The translations under genes were made by a program, and so were the position numbers. DNA of 64,000 nucleotides, from contig JBGPHC010000015.1 of the NCBI GenBank assembly GCA_041484195.1, positions 1-64,000 on the forward strand, written 5' to 3'. The notes beneath the pieces are model-generated. The model was not told where the DNA came from and did no database searches. It saw nothing but the letters and a program-made list of their open reading frames with translations. This DNA comes from PSRI01 sp041484195 (GTDB lineage Bacteria > Bacteroidota > Bacteroidia > Chitinophagales > Chitinophagaceae). Each line of letters begins with the position of its first letter. Positions within the stretch are counted from its first letter, which is position 1. Below are positions 63,508-64,000 of this stretch, one piece after another.

Positions 63508-64000
63508 AGTCTTCATCTATAATCATTGGCAGACAGCCCATCCTGGAGGCGATATCCAGTGGAAGGCCCATTGATAAGATCTACCTGCAAAAAAATGCGG
63601 GCGGAGATATCATTCAAGAAATCAGGAAACTGGCACATCAGCACCAAATTCCGGTGCAGTCAGTCCCTGTTGAAAAACTGAATAGCTTTACCCGCGCCAA
63701 TCACCAGGGCTGCGTGGCCATTGCATCCCTGATCATATATATTGAATTGCAGCAGTTGATCGACTTTGTGGTAGGGGAAGGAAAGACCCCACTCTTCCTG
63801 ATGCTGGATGGCGTTACAGATGTGCGCAATATTGGCGCCATCGCCAGGACGGCTCTTTGTTGTGGAGCGCAGGGCATCATCATACCGGAAAAAGGGGTGG
63901 GGGCCCTCAATGAGGAAGCCATGAAAACTTCGGCAGGAGCCCTGCAAAAAATCCAGGTAAGCCGGGTGAGCAGCCTGGCACACGCTGTGGATACCCTGCA
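63504..64000 (+). CDS. rlmB: 23S rRNA (guanosine-2'-O)-methyltransferase RlmB, cut by the window end
   Basis: The open frame from TTG at 63504 runs off the window after 165 full codons. It reads as the RlmB substrate-binding domain (I-I-I-G-R-Q-P-I-L-E-A-I, then NSFTRANHQGCVA) and the beginning of the SPOUT domain (LFLMLDGVTDVRNIGAIARTA, CCGAQGIIIPEKG). It methylates G2251 of 23S rRNA. TTG is the only start near the overlap with the NUDIX stop. Confidence 0.9.
   Translation, partial: MKSSSIIIGRQPILEAISSGRPIDKIYLQKNAGGDIIQEIRKLAHQHQIPVQSVPVEKLNSFTRANHQGCVAIASLIIYIELQQLIDFVVGEGKTPLFLMLDGVTDVRNIGAIARTALCCGAQGIIIPEKGVGALNEEAMKTSAGALQKIQVSRVSSLAHAVDTL

Overview
The window looks like a chromosomal segment of a member of the Bacteroidota, most likely of the family Chitinophagaceae. 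This is inferred from gene content: OMP_b-brl_3-type TonB-linked barrel, DUF4270 lipoprotein, OmpA proteins with thrombospondin type-3 repeats, a miaB / sigma-54 activator / lptE / secG cluster, and a stand-alone GT5 N-domain protein. It also rests on promoters of the Bacteroidetes type: a perfect TTTG-N19-TAnnTTTG site lies in front of tRNA-His. Most genes are housekeeping or envelope genes. No plasmid, phage, CRISPR array or defence island is visible.

Left part (1-8.8 kb, accessory in character): an IS21-like terminus at the extreme left truncates a secreted GH5 gene. That gene lies downstream of an ECF sigma factor and a small membrane protein. A two-gene glycan set follows (GH123/DUF4091-like and DUF5107). 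Next come a GC-rich palindromic repeat region abutting tRNA-Pro(CGG), and an ArsR / SRPBCC / glyoxalase-like operon. From 8.8 to 13.6 kb there is a TPR protein split by one in-frame amber codon, a tandem universal stress protein, and a divergent OmpR-type two-component system.

Centre (13.6-41 kb): an AsmA-like giant, TrmH, YihY/BrkB and MltG. The secG-TPR-lptE-sigma54 activator-miaB cluster follows, then tRNA-Gly(CCC). Next is a pair of Fe-S electron-transfer genes (HdrB-like and HdrC/E-like), separated by a lone ATP-grasp protein, YceI, a LysE-type exporter, an alpha/beta hydrolase and a cupin. After these are a phosphoribosyltransferase, a GH140-like hydrolase, a DUF2279 protein, phosphoglucomutase, Pcm and a large outer-membrane barrel.

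Right part (41-64 kb): tRNA-His with clear promoter and terminator, a tail-specific protease, DinB, a subtilisin with a long insert, and two OmpA/TSP3 proteins with clean intrinsic terminators. A short intergenic region carries a parS-like palindrome beside two DnaA boxes. Then come an ALDH7-type dehydrogenase, pantothenate genes panB, panD and panC interleaved with ppx/ppk (polyphosphate), rfaE2 (ADP-heptose) and a flippase-like membrane protein. The right end holds a GT5 N-domain protein, DUF4270, metK, a NUDIX hydrolase and the start of rlmB. Left of about 59.2 kb most genes lie on the minus strand; to the right all lie on the plus strand.

Most notable for follow-up: the parS-like/DnaA-box intergenic region, the palindromic element flush with the 3' end of tRNA-Pro with partial tRNA copies beyond it, the amber-split TPR gene, and the IS-truncated GH5 in a sigma-factor operon. 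All family names come from recognising motifs by eye; no database search was made.
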